From Paraburkholderia panacisoli (GTDB lineage: Bacteria > Pseudomonadota > Gammaproteobacteria > Burkholderiales > Burkholderiaceae): a stretch of DNA of 64,000 nt. Numbering within the stretch: the first letter of the stretch is position 1; the number at the start of each line of letters is the position of its first letter. The notes beneath the pieces were generated by a model. It did no database searches and was not told the DNA's origin. It saw only the letters and a list, made by a program, of their open reading frames with translations. The stretch covers positions 1 to 64,000 of the forward strand of contig NZ_VTUZ01000047.1 in the NCBI RefSeq assembly GCF_008369935.1. The letters run 5' to 3'. Below are positions 17,565 through 27,056 of this stretch, in pieces. The position numbers were made by a program, and so were the translations under genes.

Positions 17565-20500
17565 AGCTGCGCCGGACAGGAGAAGGCGTGCAGGTCGGCG
17601 AGGCGGAACGGATTCTCCACGCTGTTCGCCGTGACCTCGAAGCGCGCTTTGCGCCCCTCCACATTGAAGGTCACGAAGAAGCGCTCCGGCTGGGACGTGG
17701 GCTCGATATCCAACTGGTCGAACATGCGAAACAGAGCCCATGGCCCCTCGAACATGAGGTTGCCCGCTGCGCTCGTCGGCGGTGGCGTCAGTTGCAGGCT
17801 CACACGTCCGCTGCCGCGCGTGCCGGGCCACTGAATGGTCGTCGCGACCTGCGGGCCATGCGCATAGGTCAGTACCTGTCCGTCCACATCGAGCGAGAGC
17901 TGCAGGATCGATGCATCCATCTCCACCGGCTTGAACTGCAACGTCAGCGACGGCGCCTTGCCTCCAGCGTGAAAAAAAACGTCGCGTATCGTTGCGGCTC
18001 GCTGGAATTGCGCGAGGCCGGCCGGATTGATCTGCACCTGTGAATCGTCGACCTTCTTGAAGGCCCACGGCTTGGTGGACATGTCGACCTCGGCCGCGAG
18101 GTTCTTCTGGAAGAAATTGTCGAACTTGCCGCCGGGGGCGAAGAGTGCGCCGAAGTCTTCAGGCAGCACGTCGCTAGTCGACGATTGTTTGAACGGGTAG
18201 CGTCCGGTCACGGCGCGATTGCAGAACGCGGAGATCGACTCCTTCAGGTCGGCGGAGAGATTCGCGCGACGCGCGTCCTGCGTCTCGACCGCGCCAGCGC
18301 TACCGAGATCGACGAGCGCCGCGCGGATCGGCTCGGGCATTCGTTCCGCCTGCGCTCGCAGCTTCGACGGCACGTCGGAGGCGGGTGGCGCGGTTTTCTG
18401 CTGCAGCGCCTGATCGGTGGCGTTCAAGTACACGTACATATCGTTGATCAGCCCGATGGTCTGCGTGATCGGAGGAGGCTGTCCGTCACCGGGACTGGCC
18501 ACCAGCGCACGCAGGCCCGTGAAGCGGTCGTCGACGATGCTCTCCAGGCGGTTGCCCGATGCCACGGGCGCGATCTTCGTCGGGTCGGGCTCGCCGATGA
18601 TCTTCATCAGCTTGTCGCGCGCAGCGGTGAGTTTGTCATTGGCCTTGTCGACCACGCTTGCTTCTCCCGCGGGCTTCGCGCCGAGCGTGGTCTCGCGTGA
18701 TGCGGCGCGTGCGAGCGCCGCGAGCGGAGAGTCCGGCGCGGAAAGAATGCGCGCGATCTGCACGGCCTGCGGGAGCGTCGTCGCCCGGATAATGCGGATG
18801 TCGTCGAGAAACGCGCTCCAGATGCGCGCGTAATCTTGCAGGTAGAGCAGGCGCACGTCTTCAGTCAGCCGCTGCATGGCGGCCGGATCACCGCGTGGCA
18901 GGCCGCTCTGGTCGCGAATGCCGAGCACCCACGGCTCCTCCAACGCCAGTTGCAAAGCGACCTGGTCGATCGCCTTGAGGAACGCCTGGTGATAGCCGTC
19001 GAAGGAGTAGAGGCCCGGCACTCCCTGCGTGAGCGGCGCGCCGCTCGCGCGCACGAACACGATCGGCGCGTTCGGGCCGCCCGCGCGCGCCACGGTGAAC
19101 TCGGGAAAGTCCGCGCCCACCCCCTGCTGCTTGAGTCGTCCGTAGACCCGCTGTGCCAGCGGATTCGACGCGAGCATGGTGCGCAACTGCCTGACGACGC
19201 TTTCATCGAATGGCAGGTTCGAATGCACCGCTCCGCGCGCGAGCAGCGCGTCGAGATGAGCGCTCAACGCCGCGCGCTCGTCGTTGCCGACCTCGCGCGG
19301 CAAGGTGCGGTCCCAGTCGGTCACTATCCAGGCCTTGAGGGCGTCGGCATCCTGATGCTCGGGTTCGTTGAGCATCAGATAGGCCTTTAGCGCTTCGTAG
19401 GCGTAACCCGTGTTGGCCGCGTTCGCGCTGCGCGCCTGTTCCTCGATCCGTGCCGCGAGCTTCGGCAAAAACAGGTCGTTCAGCAGACGCTGATAGGCAA
19501 GGTCAGATGCGGCGTCGAGCTTGCGTCCTTGCCACAGTCCCCATTGCATCGAGAGCGGCGGGCGCCGTGCATCGACCTGCGCGGTCGTTGCAAGATTGCG
19601 CACCGAGGATAGCAACGGCAGCAGCGCCACCAGACTCGCATTCGCGGAGGTCGTGCCTGCCGCGGTGGCCTGCGCCGCGCGTGCGGCCTGATCGACGCTT
19701 GCCACATAGGCGCGATTGCGCAAGTAGCTCGTGCCCCAGAGCGTCAGCGCGCCAGCCGCGGCGACCGTGATGGCTGCGTAGGCGGCCAGCCGCCGCAGAT
19801 GCCGTCGCCGTGCCCACTTGAGATTCGAACCGGCCAGCCCCTGCTCGGCGAACACGACCTCGCTGAGCAGCTTCTCGATGAAGAAGCTGCGCCCGCTTGC
19901 CTGGCGTGGCGGCGGCACGCTGCGCTCGACGCCGAACGCGCGCGCAAGCGATCCCATCACGCGGTCGATGGGCGTTCCCTCCTGCGTGCCGCTAGTGAAA
20001 TAGACGCCGCGCACGAACGGGGCATCGTCGTGACGCGACTGGACAAAGGTCGCACGCAGGAATTCCGCGAGGACGGGCTTGAGCGCTGAGAACTGCTGCG
20101 GAAAACCGAAGATGGCCGCGCGCTGCGGCAAGCCCGTTTCCGCGTGGAGCCGCTCGGGCATGCGCGCGACAAGCCGCGCTTCCAGCGCGTCGAGTTCCTC
20201 GACGATGCGCGCATCGAACGTCTTCGCGGCATCGGGTGCGCCGGGTTGATAAGGCAGCGTGAAGCCGAAGACTTGCTCGCGCTCCTCCTTGGTCATGTCG
20301 GCGAAAAATTCGGCGAAGCCGGCGAGCAGATCGACCTTGGTCACCAGCACGTAGATCGGAAAGCGTGCGCCGAACTGCTCGGTCAACTCGCGAACGCGGG
20401 CGCGCAGCGCGGCGCCCATCTCCTCGAGGCTCGCGGGTGTCGAGCACAGTAGGTCGGACACGCTCACCGTGAGCAGCACGCCGTTGATCGGCTGGCGCGG

Positions 20501-21184
20501 TCGCGTTTTCTTGAGCAAGCCGAGAAAACCCTGCCACGCCGCACGGTCCGCCTCGCGATCGCTTTCGTGCGTCGTGTAACGGCCCGCCGTATCGATCAGC
20601 ACGGCTTCCTCGGTGAACCACCAGTCGCAATTCCGCGTGCCGCCGATACCCTTGATCCGATCCGTCCCGAAGCGGTCCGCGAGTGGAAAGCGCAAGCCGG
20701 AATGGATCAGCGCGGTGGTCTTGCCGGAGCCGGGCGCGCCTATGAACATGTACCACGGCAACTGATACAGATACTGCCGGGACGAAAGCGCGAGCCAGTC
20801 GCGCCAGCCTGGTTTCCTGCCCGATGCGGTGACGCGTGCCTGGCGCAGGATCGCAAGCGCTTCTTCGAAGCGTTCGTTCAGTGTCGCAACCTCGGCGGCG
20901 CCTGGCGCGGCCGGTGCCTCTGGCGCCGGTGCGGTGTGCGCGGCGAGCCCGTCGGTGAGCGCTGCCTGAGTATGTTTCGCGCGCCACGCCGCGAATAGCC
21001 TCCGCAAGATCACCAGCAGTACGACGCAGCCGATCGCGATGAAACGCGCGGTCTCCGATTCGAGCGGGTAGGTGCGTGCGATCGAGATGAGCGGACCAAC
21101 GAGCCAGATGACGCCCGCGATCAGCAGCACGCCCACGATCAGCAGCAGGATCGGATGGAACACGATCGACAGGATTTTCTTCAT
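17561..21184 (-). CDS. tssM: T6SS inner-membrane protein TssM (IcmF)
   Basis: This 1207-residue protein has two N-terminal membrane segments (about 7-30 and 46-62) and a cytoplasmic GTPase-like domain with Walker A GAPGSGKTT at 149-157. A third membrane segment (about 465-485) precedes a large periplasmic part that ends with the IcmF C-terminal domain. TssM links TssL in the inner membrane to the TssJ lipoprotein in the outer membrane and forms the trans-envelope channel. It is full-length for the family and the P-loop is intact. The stop overlaps tagF, and tssL lies 32 bp upstream. Confidence 0.95.
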   Translation of the reverse strand: MKKILSIVFHPILLLIVGVLLIAGVIWLVGPLISIARTYPLESETARFIAIGCVVLLVILRRLFAAWRAKHTQAALTDGLAAHTAPAPEAPAAPGAAEVATLNERFEEALAILRQARVTASGRKPGWRDWLALSSRQYLYQLPWYMFIGAPGSGKTTALIHSGLRFPLADRFGTDRIKGIGGTRNCDWWFTEEAVLIDTAGRYTTHESDREADRAAWQGFLGLLKKTRPRQPINGVLLTVSVSDLLCSTPASLEEMGAALRARVRELTEQFGARFPIYVLVTKVDLLAGFAEFFADMTKEEREQVFGFTLPYQPGAPDAAKTFDARIVEELDALEARLVARMPERLHAETGLPQRAAIFGFPQQFSALKPVLAEFLRATFVQSRHDDAPFVRGVYFTSGTQEGTPIDRVMGSLARAFGVERSVPPPRQASGRSFFIEKLLSEVVFAEQGLAGSNLKWARRRHLRRLAAYAAITVAAAGALTLWGTSYLRNRAYVASVDQAARAAQATAAGTTSANASLVALLPLLSSVRNLATTAQVDARRPPLSMQWGLWQGRKLDAASDLAYQRLLNDLFLPKLAARIEEQARSANAANTGYAYEALKAYLMLNEPEHQDADALKAWIVTDWDRTLPREVGNDERAALSAHLDALLARGAVHSNLPFDESVVRQLRTMLASNPLAQRVYGRLKQQGVGADFPEFTVARAGGPNAPIVFVRASGAPLTQGVPGLYSFDGYHQAFLKAIDQVALQLALEEPWVLGIRDQSGLPRGDPAAMQRLTEDVRLLYLQDYARIWSAFLDDIRIIRATTLPQAVQIARILSAPDSPLAALARAASRETTLGAKPAGEASVVDKANDKLTAARDKLMKIIGEPDPTKIAPVASGNRLESIVDDRFTGLRALVASPGDGQPPPITQTIGLINDMYVYLNATDQALQQKTAPPASDVPSKLRAQAERMPEPIRAALVDLGSAGAVETQDARRANLSADLKESISAFCNRAVTGRYPFKQSSTSDVLPEDFGALFAPGGKFDNFFQKNLAAEVDMSTKPWAFKKVDDSQVQINPAGLAQFQRAATIRDVFFHAGGKAPSLTLQFKPVEMDASILQLSLDVDGQVLTYAHGPQVATTIQWPGTRGSGRVSLQLTPPPTSAAGNLMFEGPWALFRMFDQLDIEPTSQPERFFVTFNVEGRKARFEVTANSVENPFRLADLHAFSCPAQL

Positions 21185-21216
21185 GTCGAGATCCGCTGTC
21201 GTTGGCTATAGCCGGG

Positions 21217-22542
21217 TCACGCGCCGGGCTTCGCGAATAGCGTGACTTCCACGCGTCGGTTGAGCGCCCGGCCGGCAGGCGTGTCGTTGGGCGCGACCGG
21301 GTCGGCGTCTCCCTTGCCTTCGGCCTTCAGTCGGGCGGGCGCGACGGTCGCCGCGAGCAGGTCGCGCACGTTCGCGGCGCGGTCCTGCGACAGTTCCCAG
21401 TTCGACGGATAACGCGCCGAACGGATCGGCTGATCGTCAGTGTGGCCGGTGACGAGCACGTTGCCAGGCACTGCGTTGAGCGCCGCGGCGATGCGCTGGA
21501 TCAGCGGCTTCACCCGCTCGGAGACGGCCGCGCTGCCGGCCTTGAAGATGCCGTCGCCGCGAATCGTGATGACCGAGCGATCGACCTGATCGCTCACCGT
21601 GACAAGACCATCGCGGATTTCCGGCGCGAGGAACTCGGCAAGCCTGGGTTTTGCGGCAGGCGTAATGACGATTGGGCGGGTCGCGCCCGCGCGGATCGAT
21701 GCGATCGTATCGAATGCGGGGTCCGACAGGCGCCCCAGGTTGAAGCTCATCGAGAGATAAGCCACGGCGAGCACCAGCAGCGCGAAAGCGCCCACCACCC
21801 AGACGGGCAGCATTTCGGTAACCCGGTTGCGCGCCGCCGCGACGCCGCGCCAATGAGGCGACAGGGCGCGCTCCGGTTCACCGCGCTCCTTGCGGATCAA
21901 CTCATGGAGGCGTTCGCGCACCGCGTCGAGTTTCTGGCGGCCTTCGCCCGAGATGCGATAGCGGCCCTCGAAACCGAGCGCCAGCACGACGTTCATCAGT
22001 TCGAGCAACTGCAGGTGTTGCGCCGGTTTTTGCGCGAGCCGCGCGAGCAGCTGGAACACCTTCTCGCCGCCCCACGTCTCGTTGTGAAACGTGACGAGAA
22101 GACTCTGGCGCGCCCAGACGCCGGCGCCCCACGGCGTACCCGATGCCGCCTCGTCGAGCATGGTGCAGATGATGTAGCGCGCCGCCGTGACATGCTCCGT
22201 GACGACACCGCTGGCGCGCGCCTGGGCCTCGAAGCGGCGGATGCCGCGCGCGAGCGCGTCGCGCAGCGCGCTAGAGTCGGCGCAGGAGGTCATCGCGCGA
22301 ATCTGCGCGGCGACACGCAGCAGTGGCGCGCACGCGGCGACGAGCGGATTCAGCGAGCTGCCTTGCACCGATGCGGCGAAAACGGCATCGAGCGTGGGCT
22401 CCGCGCCACCGCTTCCGGGCGCGTCGGTCGGCAACGCCGTGGCGGCTCCGTCCGGACGCCGGCGCGCGCCCGGGTTCGGCTTGATCATGGTCTGATCGGA
22501 CTCGAAGCCTGCAAACGGATCGTCGCTCGTCATGGCGGTCAC
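21217..22542 (-). CDS. tssL: T6SS inner-membrane protein TssL (DotU) with OmpA extension
   Basis: This 441-residue protein has a cytoplasmic DotU domain (about 60-240, with CTMLDEAASGTPWG), one membrane segment at about 246-264 and a periplasmic OmpA-like peptidoglycan-binding domain (VTGHTDDQPIRSARYPSNWE). This is the 'evolved' form of TssL that anchors the membrane complex to the wall by itself. GTG 22542 overlaps the tssK stop. An ATG three codons later at 22533 is the alternative start. Confidence 0.93.
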   Translation of the reverse strand: MTAMTSDDPFAGFESDQTMIKPNPGARRRPDGAATALPTDAPGSGGAEPTLDAVFAASVQGSSLNPLVAACAPLLRVAAQIRAMTSCADSSALRDALARGIRRFEAQARASGVVTEHVTAARYIICTMLDEAASGTPWGAGVWARQSLLVTFHNETWGGEKVFQLLARLAQKPAQHLQLLELMNVVLALGFEGRYRISGEGRQKLDAVRERLHELIRKERGEPERALSPHWRGVAAARNRVTEMLPVWVVGAFALLVLAVAYLSMSFNLGRLSDPAFDTIASIRAGATRPIVITPAAKPRLAEFLAPEIRDGLVTVSDQVDRSVITIRGDGIFKAGSAAVSERVKPLIQRIAAALNAVPGNVLVTGHTDDQPIRSARYPSNWELSQDRAANVRDLLAATVAPARLKAEGKGDADPVAPNDTPAGRALNRRVEVTLFAKPGA

Positions 22543-23870
22543 TGGCGAATCGCCCAGAATTCCAGTTCGATGCCGGGAAATTCACCGGCGATATACATCG
22601 CCAGGTTGCCGGTCTGTTCGAGCTCTTTCCAGAGATCGCAGCCGCGATCGAGTTCGAAATAGTTGAAGCCCGCATGAAACGGAATTTGCCGCGGAGCCAT
22701 CGGCATCGCGCGCAAGCCGATTCCGGGCATGGCCAGATTGACGAGATCGCGAAGACGGTCGGCGGGAGCGAGCTTGGCCTGAGTCGGAAAGCGCACACGC
22801 AGCGTTTCTCCCGGCATCTGCGCGTTGACCGCGAGCACGAAGCCGGCTTTCTTCAAGAGTTCGAGATCGTTGATCGTCGCCACGCGCACGCCGGACTTGT
22901 GCTGCTGCAATTCGATGGCGACGGCGTCGGGTTCGCGCACCTGCGAGAGGAGCTGACGTAATTCCCGCATCACCGGCTCGAACGACCCTTCGAGGTCGTC
23001 ATGGCGATACGGTGGATACGCGAGCGTACGGCGGCGTTCGTCGAAGGTGGCGAGGTCGCCGGCGAGCGCGATGCTTAGCTGATAGGCGCGCTCGGGATGC
23101 AGCAGGGGCACGTGTAGCAGGTGGACGAATTGCGGTTCGAAGCGGTTCAGCGTTTGCAGCAGCAGGAAGTCGGCGACCTCGGCGACTCCGCCGCGTCCGG
23201 GCTTCGAGAGGCGCGCGGCGAGCCGGTCGGCATGCTGATGCAGAAGGCCTGCAAGTTCCTGCACGTAGCCGAGCAGTTGTGGCTGCGCGAGCGCGTGGAG
23301 CATCGGAGGGATGTAGCGGGGATCGAGCAGCACGCGATTATCCGCGCGCCGTTCGACGACGCGGGCGATGCCGATCGTCGCATAGGCATCGGTGGCCTCG
23401 TGCGCCAGCATCAGACGCAGATTCGGCATGCCGACCCGCATCTCGGCCACACGGTCGGTGCTGGTGGTGATATCGACGGCAGTGGTATCGACTGCCAGGT
23501 AGCGCAGGCCGTCTGCGGGACCGCCTTCAACGTCGAATTCCTTCGCGCCGTTGCGCGACAGCGGCAACGCCAGCATCACCACTTCGTCGCGCGTGCCGGC
23601 TGGCACGTCGAGCGGAGGAGGCGCGGGCGCCTCGTCGGGAAACGAGAACGACGTGCCGTCCGGCAGCACGCCGAATGCCGAGGCAAGCGCAATCTTGCCG
23701 AGACCCAGCGCGACCTCGTCGAGCGCGTACGCGACCCAGCCCCACGACCACGCTTCGGTCGCCCGGCCGTGCGAGCGGACCAGATGTTCGACGAAGCGGT
23801 CGTGCTGCTGAAAATGCTGGGGTTCCAGGAACAACCCCTCGGACCAGATCATTCGTTGGTGCCAGGTCAT
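22539..23870 (-). CDS. tssK: T6SS baseplate protein TssK
   Basis: This 443-residue protein begins with the highly conserved TssK start WSEGLFLEPQHFQQHDR, which fixes ATG 23870 against several upstream in-frame codons. TssK trimers connect the baseplate wedges (TssE/F/G) to the TssL/M membrane complex. The gene lies 156 bp after tssJ and overlaps tssL, so it is probably co-transcribed with the rest of the block. Confidence 0.94.
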   Translation of the reverse strand: MTWHQRMIWSEGLFLEPQHFQQHDRFVEHLVRSHGRATEAWSWGWVAYALDEVALGLGKIALASAFGVLPDGTSFSFPDEAPAPPPLDVPAGTRDEVVMLALPLSRNGAKEFDVEGGPADGLRYLAVDTTAVDITTSTDRVAEMRVGMPNLRLMLAHEATDAYATIGIARVVERRADNRVLLDPRYIPPMLHALAQPQLLGYVQELAGLLHQHADRLAARLSKPGRGGVAEVADFLLLQTLNRFEPQFVHLLHVPLLHPERAYQLSIALAGDLATFDERRRTLAYPPYRHDDLEGSFEPVMRELRQLLSQVREPDAVAIELQQHKSGVRVATINDLELLKKAGFVLAVNAQMPGETLRVRFPTQAKLAPADRLRDLVNLAMPGIGLRAMPMAPRQIPFHAGFNYFELDRGCDLWKELEQTGNLAMYIAGEFPGIELEFWAIRQ

Positions 23871-24026
23871 GGTGGCTCGCAGTGACAGGCAACGCCTCGC
23901 ACGGCGTGGAAGGTTTCGCGGACGTACGTCGCCCTGCGGCGCGCCCACCCTTAAAAACGATTGATCGGCAGGAAATTTGCAAACGCCGCTGTTTGTCGGC
24001 GCACCAGGCCCGTCACCCCATAGCAC

Positions 24027-24557
24027 TCAAGGTGGCCCGATCACGACGTCAGCGGCGCCGACCTTCACGGCAAAGGGCGTCGTCCTGTTCGGGGGCACCG
24101 GGGCAGTGGCGCGCCAGCGCGAGCGTTCAATGTCGCGATACGCCGCGACGACCCCTATGAATTTCGTGCCGGGCTGGACAGTCTGTTCGAGGCTCCGGTT
24201 TTCTCCAGGGCGCAGCATGAACTCGCTCTTTGCGTTCAGATCAGCGCCGAGCGTCGCCTGGTCCTTGCCGTATAGCGTGAAGAAGTCGGCACTATCGAAT
24301 GCGGCGGTCGATTTCAGCTCATAGACGCGAACAAGGACGGGTGACGGACGTCCGCTGCTATCCGGGTTCGCCGAGGCGAGCACGGTCACGCTGATTTTTA
24401 CTACGGTTGGCGGGGGCGGCGGCGGCGCCTTGCAGGCCGCGGTCAGCATCAGCATGGCCGAGAAGCCCAGCGCAGATAACGGCGAACGCGCAAACCCTGG
24501 TGCGAAGAAGCGCCACGCATCGGCATGGCGACCGGCAGTCGAATCGATACCTGGCAT
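24027..24557 (-). CDS. tssJ: T6SS outer-membrane lipoprotein TssJ
   Basis: This 176-residue lipoprotein has a hydrophobic stretch ending in a lipobox LTAAC (Cys 42), then a short proline run and a beta-rich domain with LVRVYELKSTAAFDSADFF, as in TssJ. The N-terminus before the signal is unusually long (about 25 residues), so the true start could be internal. ATG 24557 is the longest option and has no strong competing ribosome site. TssJ recruits TssM to the outer membrane. It is first in a - strand block and diverges from the CHAT gene. Confidence 0.88.
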   Translation of the reverse strand: MPGIDSTAGRHADAWRFFAPGFARSPLSALGFSAMLMLTAACKAPPPPPPTVVKISVTVLASANPDSSGRPSPVLVRVYELKSTAAFDSADFFTLYGKDQATLGADLNAKSEFMLRPGENRSLEQTVQPGTKFIGVVAAYRDIERSRWRATAPVPPNRTTPFAVKVGAADVVIGPP

Positions 24558-24847
24558 GGCGTTTCCCCGTCCCGATCAGACTCGCCGCAATGCGCTCAAG
24601 GCTTGACAGGAGACACCCCAGCACTTCAAGCCCATAAGACCGCGGCGCTCAAAGCGTCCCTATCCGCCCTGGCAGGGTTGGCTAAGAGACGAATCGCCCG
24701 ACGCAATTTTTAAATTTGACTGACTGATTCGTCTATCCAAACAGCAGCACGGTCGAAGCCGGGCGGCTGGGAAATACGGTGTCTCGTGGCCGGGCGACAT
24801 GCACTTGTCCGACGGCTGTCGTTCCACTATTTCCGACGGAATTGCTC
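24558..24847. other. Divergent promoter region between tssJ and the CHAT gene
   Basis: About 290 bp separate the two divergent starts. An AT-rich patch near 24700-24735 (AATTTTTAAATTTGACTGAC) is the most promoter-like sequence in an otherwise GC-rich background. No -24/-12 (sigma-54) pair with correct spacing was found. Since the two blocks together carry tssJKLM and tssABC, this region likely sets much of the expression of the locus. Confidence 0.45.
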
Positions 24848-27046
24848 GTGAATCCTTTCCAGCATGTCCGGGTGGCTCGACGCTGGCCCACTGCTGCCGC
24901 CCCTTACCAACGGGCGGCGACGGTGTGGCGCGTTAGCGTCTCGAGTTTGGGCGTGATCGCCGGCCTGCTCGCTTTGCTCGCCGTTACCCCAGGCGCATCG
25001 GCCCAGGATGCGCCGCTCACACCCGCTGCAAGACAGGCAGAAGCCAGGGCCCGCGACGCCGAAACGATCCAGTCACTATCGAAAGAAGGCCGTCTGCTGC
25101 TCGAGCGCGATCAGGTCAAGCTCGACGGCTACGCCTACTGCAGCATGGCGGTCGCGGCCGCGGAACGCGGCGAGTTCAGGGCAAGCATCGAGGCTGCCTC
25201 ACGCGCATTGCTTGTCGCGCAACAGACCGACAATGTTGACCTGCTCGCGCTCTCGAAGCGCGACCTTGCGATCGCCTATAGCTACGCGGGCGACCTCGAC
25301 GATGCTCAACGCTATGCCAACGAAGCGCTCGCGGCCGGCGCAAAAAATCCCGAGCAGGTCCTCGCGCCGGCGCACAAGGTGCTGGGTGACATCGCCGCGC
25401 GCAAGTCGGATCCTGGCACTGCGATCAGCGAATATCGGGCCGCGCTGGCCACGGCCTCGCCGCGCTATCGTCCCCTCGTGCTGCTCTCGATGACCAACGC
25501 GCAGATTGAAGCCGGCGACGCCGCCGCCGCGCGAGCCTCCTTCGATCAGGCGAGTGCGGCGCAAGATTCCGTGCTCGCGCCGTTCTATCGACGCATCCAG
25601 GGCAATCTTCTGCTCGCCGAAGGCAAGCCTCGGGAGGCACTCGCCGCGTTCGCAGCCGGCGTGACGAAGAGCGAAGGGGGCGACGCGAGCTATGAGAACC
25701 TGTGGGCACACGAGGGCATGGGCCGGGCGTATCTCGCACTCGGCGAGCGCGCGCAGGCACGAGCGGCATGGATGCAGGCACTCGACGACTCCGAGACGAT
25801 CCGCGCCCGCTTTCGCAGCGACGAGTTCAAGACGGGCCTCTTCGCCGATACGCAGACGGTGTTCGAAGAAACCATCGCGCTCGTCGTCGAGGACGGCGAC
25901 TACGCCACGGCGTGGGCCTTGTCGGAGCGCAGCCGCGGGCGCGCGCTGCTTGACGTGGTGCGCAATCGTCTCGCTGTCGGCGTCGACGCGCAGCAGTTGA
26001 ATGGCCGTGTGCTGTTGCTCGGCGAGGTGCGCGCGACGCTGCGCCAGGACGAGGCGATCGTCGAGTTTCACAGCCTGCCGCGCGAGATGATCGTTTGGGT
26101 GGTGCGCGCCGACGGTCTGACGGGCATCACACTGCCGATCGCCCGCAAGGACATGGCACTAGCCGTCAGCGATTTCCGCAACGCGATCATTCGCGGCCGT
26201 CCCCAGGCACTCACTTACGGAACCCGGCTCGATACGCTGCTGATCGAGCCGCTCGGCTTGCGGCCCAACGAGCGGCTCATCATCGTGCCCAACGGCGCAC
26301 TGCACTACATGCCGTTTCAGGCGTTGCGCAACGCGCAAGGCTTTCTGATTCAACGGCATCCGATTGCGCTGGCGCCTTCGGCGAGCGTCGCAGTGCAACT
26401 CGTGCACCGGCAGCAACGCGTGACGAGCGATCTCGTCGCGTTCGGCAATCCGCGTATCACGCCGGAGTTCGATCTGCCCGGCGCTGAGGCCGAAGTGCGC
26501 GGAATTGCGCCCCTTTTCACCAGAGAAGAGACTTTTCTCCAAAGCGCAGTGACCCGCACCGCTTTCAGTAACAACGCGCCGGCAGGCCGCGTCGTGCATG
26601 TCGCGACACATGCCGAAGCCGACATCATCGATCCGCTGCATTCGCGCATTCTGCTCGCGCCCGCGTCACAACCGGCCGACGGCCCCGACTCTCTGCTCGC
26701 CGAGGATATCTATAACCTCAAGTTCGACGCGGTCGCGCTTGTCACGCTGTCGGCTTGCGAGACGGCCCTCGGGCGGGTCGAACGCGGCGACGAGATCATG
26801 GGCTTTACCCGGGCGTTTTTCTATGCTGGCGCATCGGCACTGATTGTCTCGATGTGGCCGGTATCGGATGAATCGACCGCGCTCACGATGCGCACGTTCT
26901 ATACCTCGCTAACCCGCGGTGACGAAGCGATCGACGCGATGCGCAACGCGCAGCTTGCGGTGCTTGCCAACAGCAGGTTTTCGCATCCGTTCTACTGGGC
27001 CCCATTCGACCTGATGGGTGGCTGGCGCCTCTCCGTGGCGCAATGA
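24848..27046 (+). CDS. TPR-CHAT domain protein with signal peptide
   Basis: The protein has 732 residues from GTG 24848, or 755 from GTG 24779; neither has a strong ribosome site. A hydrophobic segment ending GASA/QDAPL is a likely signal peptide, which points to the periplasm. The middle (about 60-350) has helical, alanine-rich TPR-like repeats. The C-terminal part is a CHAT peptidase domain, with catalytic histidine near 588 in VHVATHAEAD and cysteine near 637 in TLSACETALG, followed by FYAGASALIVSMWPVSD. CHAT domains are caspase-like cysteine peptidases of clan CD. Only 10 bp separate it from the TpsB gene, so it is likely a partner of the two-partner system. Processing of the exoprotein is a possible role. 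Confidence 0.88.
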   Translation: MNPFQHVRVARRWPTAAAPYQRAATVWRVSVSSLGVIAGLLALLAVTPGASAQDAPLTPAARQAEARARDAETIQSLSKEGRLLLERDQVKLDGYAYCSMAVAAAERGEFRASIEAASRALLVAQQTDNVDLLALSKRDLAIAYSYAGDLDDAQRYANEALAAGAKNPEQVLAPAHKVLGDIAARKSDPGTAISEYRAALATASPRYRPLVLLSMTNAQIEAGDAAAARASFDQASAAQDSVLAPFYRRIQGNLLLAEGKPREALAAFAAGVTKSEGGDASYENLWAHEGMGRAYLALGERAQARAAWMQALDDSETIRARFRSDEFKTGLFADTQTVFEETIALVVEDGDYATAWALSERSRGRALLDVVRNRLAVGVDAQQLNGRVLLLGEVRATLRQDEAIVEFHSLPREMIVWVVRADGLTGITLPIARKDMALAVSDFRNAIIRGRPQALTYGTRLDTLLIEPLGLRPNERLIIVPNGALHYMPFQALRNAQGFLIQRHPIALAPSASVAVQLVHRQQRVTSDLVAFGNPRITPEFDLPGAEAEVRGIAPLFTREETFLQSAVTRTAFSNNAPAGRVVHVATHAEADIIDPLHSRILLAPASQPADGPDSLLAEDIYNLKFDAVALVTLSACETALGRVERGDEIMGFTRAFFYAGASALIVSMWPVSDESTALTMRTFYTSLTRGDEAIDAMRNAQLAVLANSRFSHPFYWAPFDLMGGWRLSVAQ

Positions 27047-27056
27047 GAACTTTGCC

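Noticed and set aside
24666..24682. Possible -24/-12 element (TGGCAGGGTTGGCTAAG) in the tssJ/CHAT gap
   Set aside because: The spacing between GG and GC is two bases short of what sigma-54 requires.
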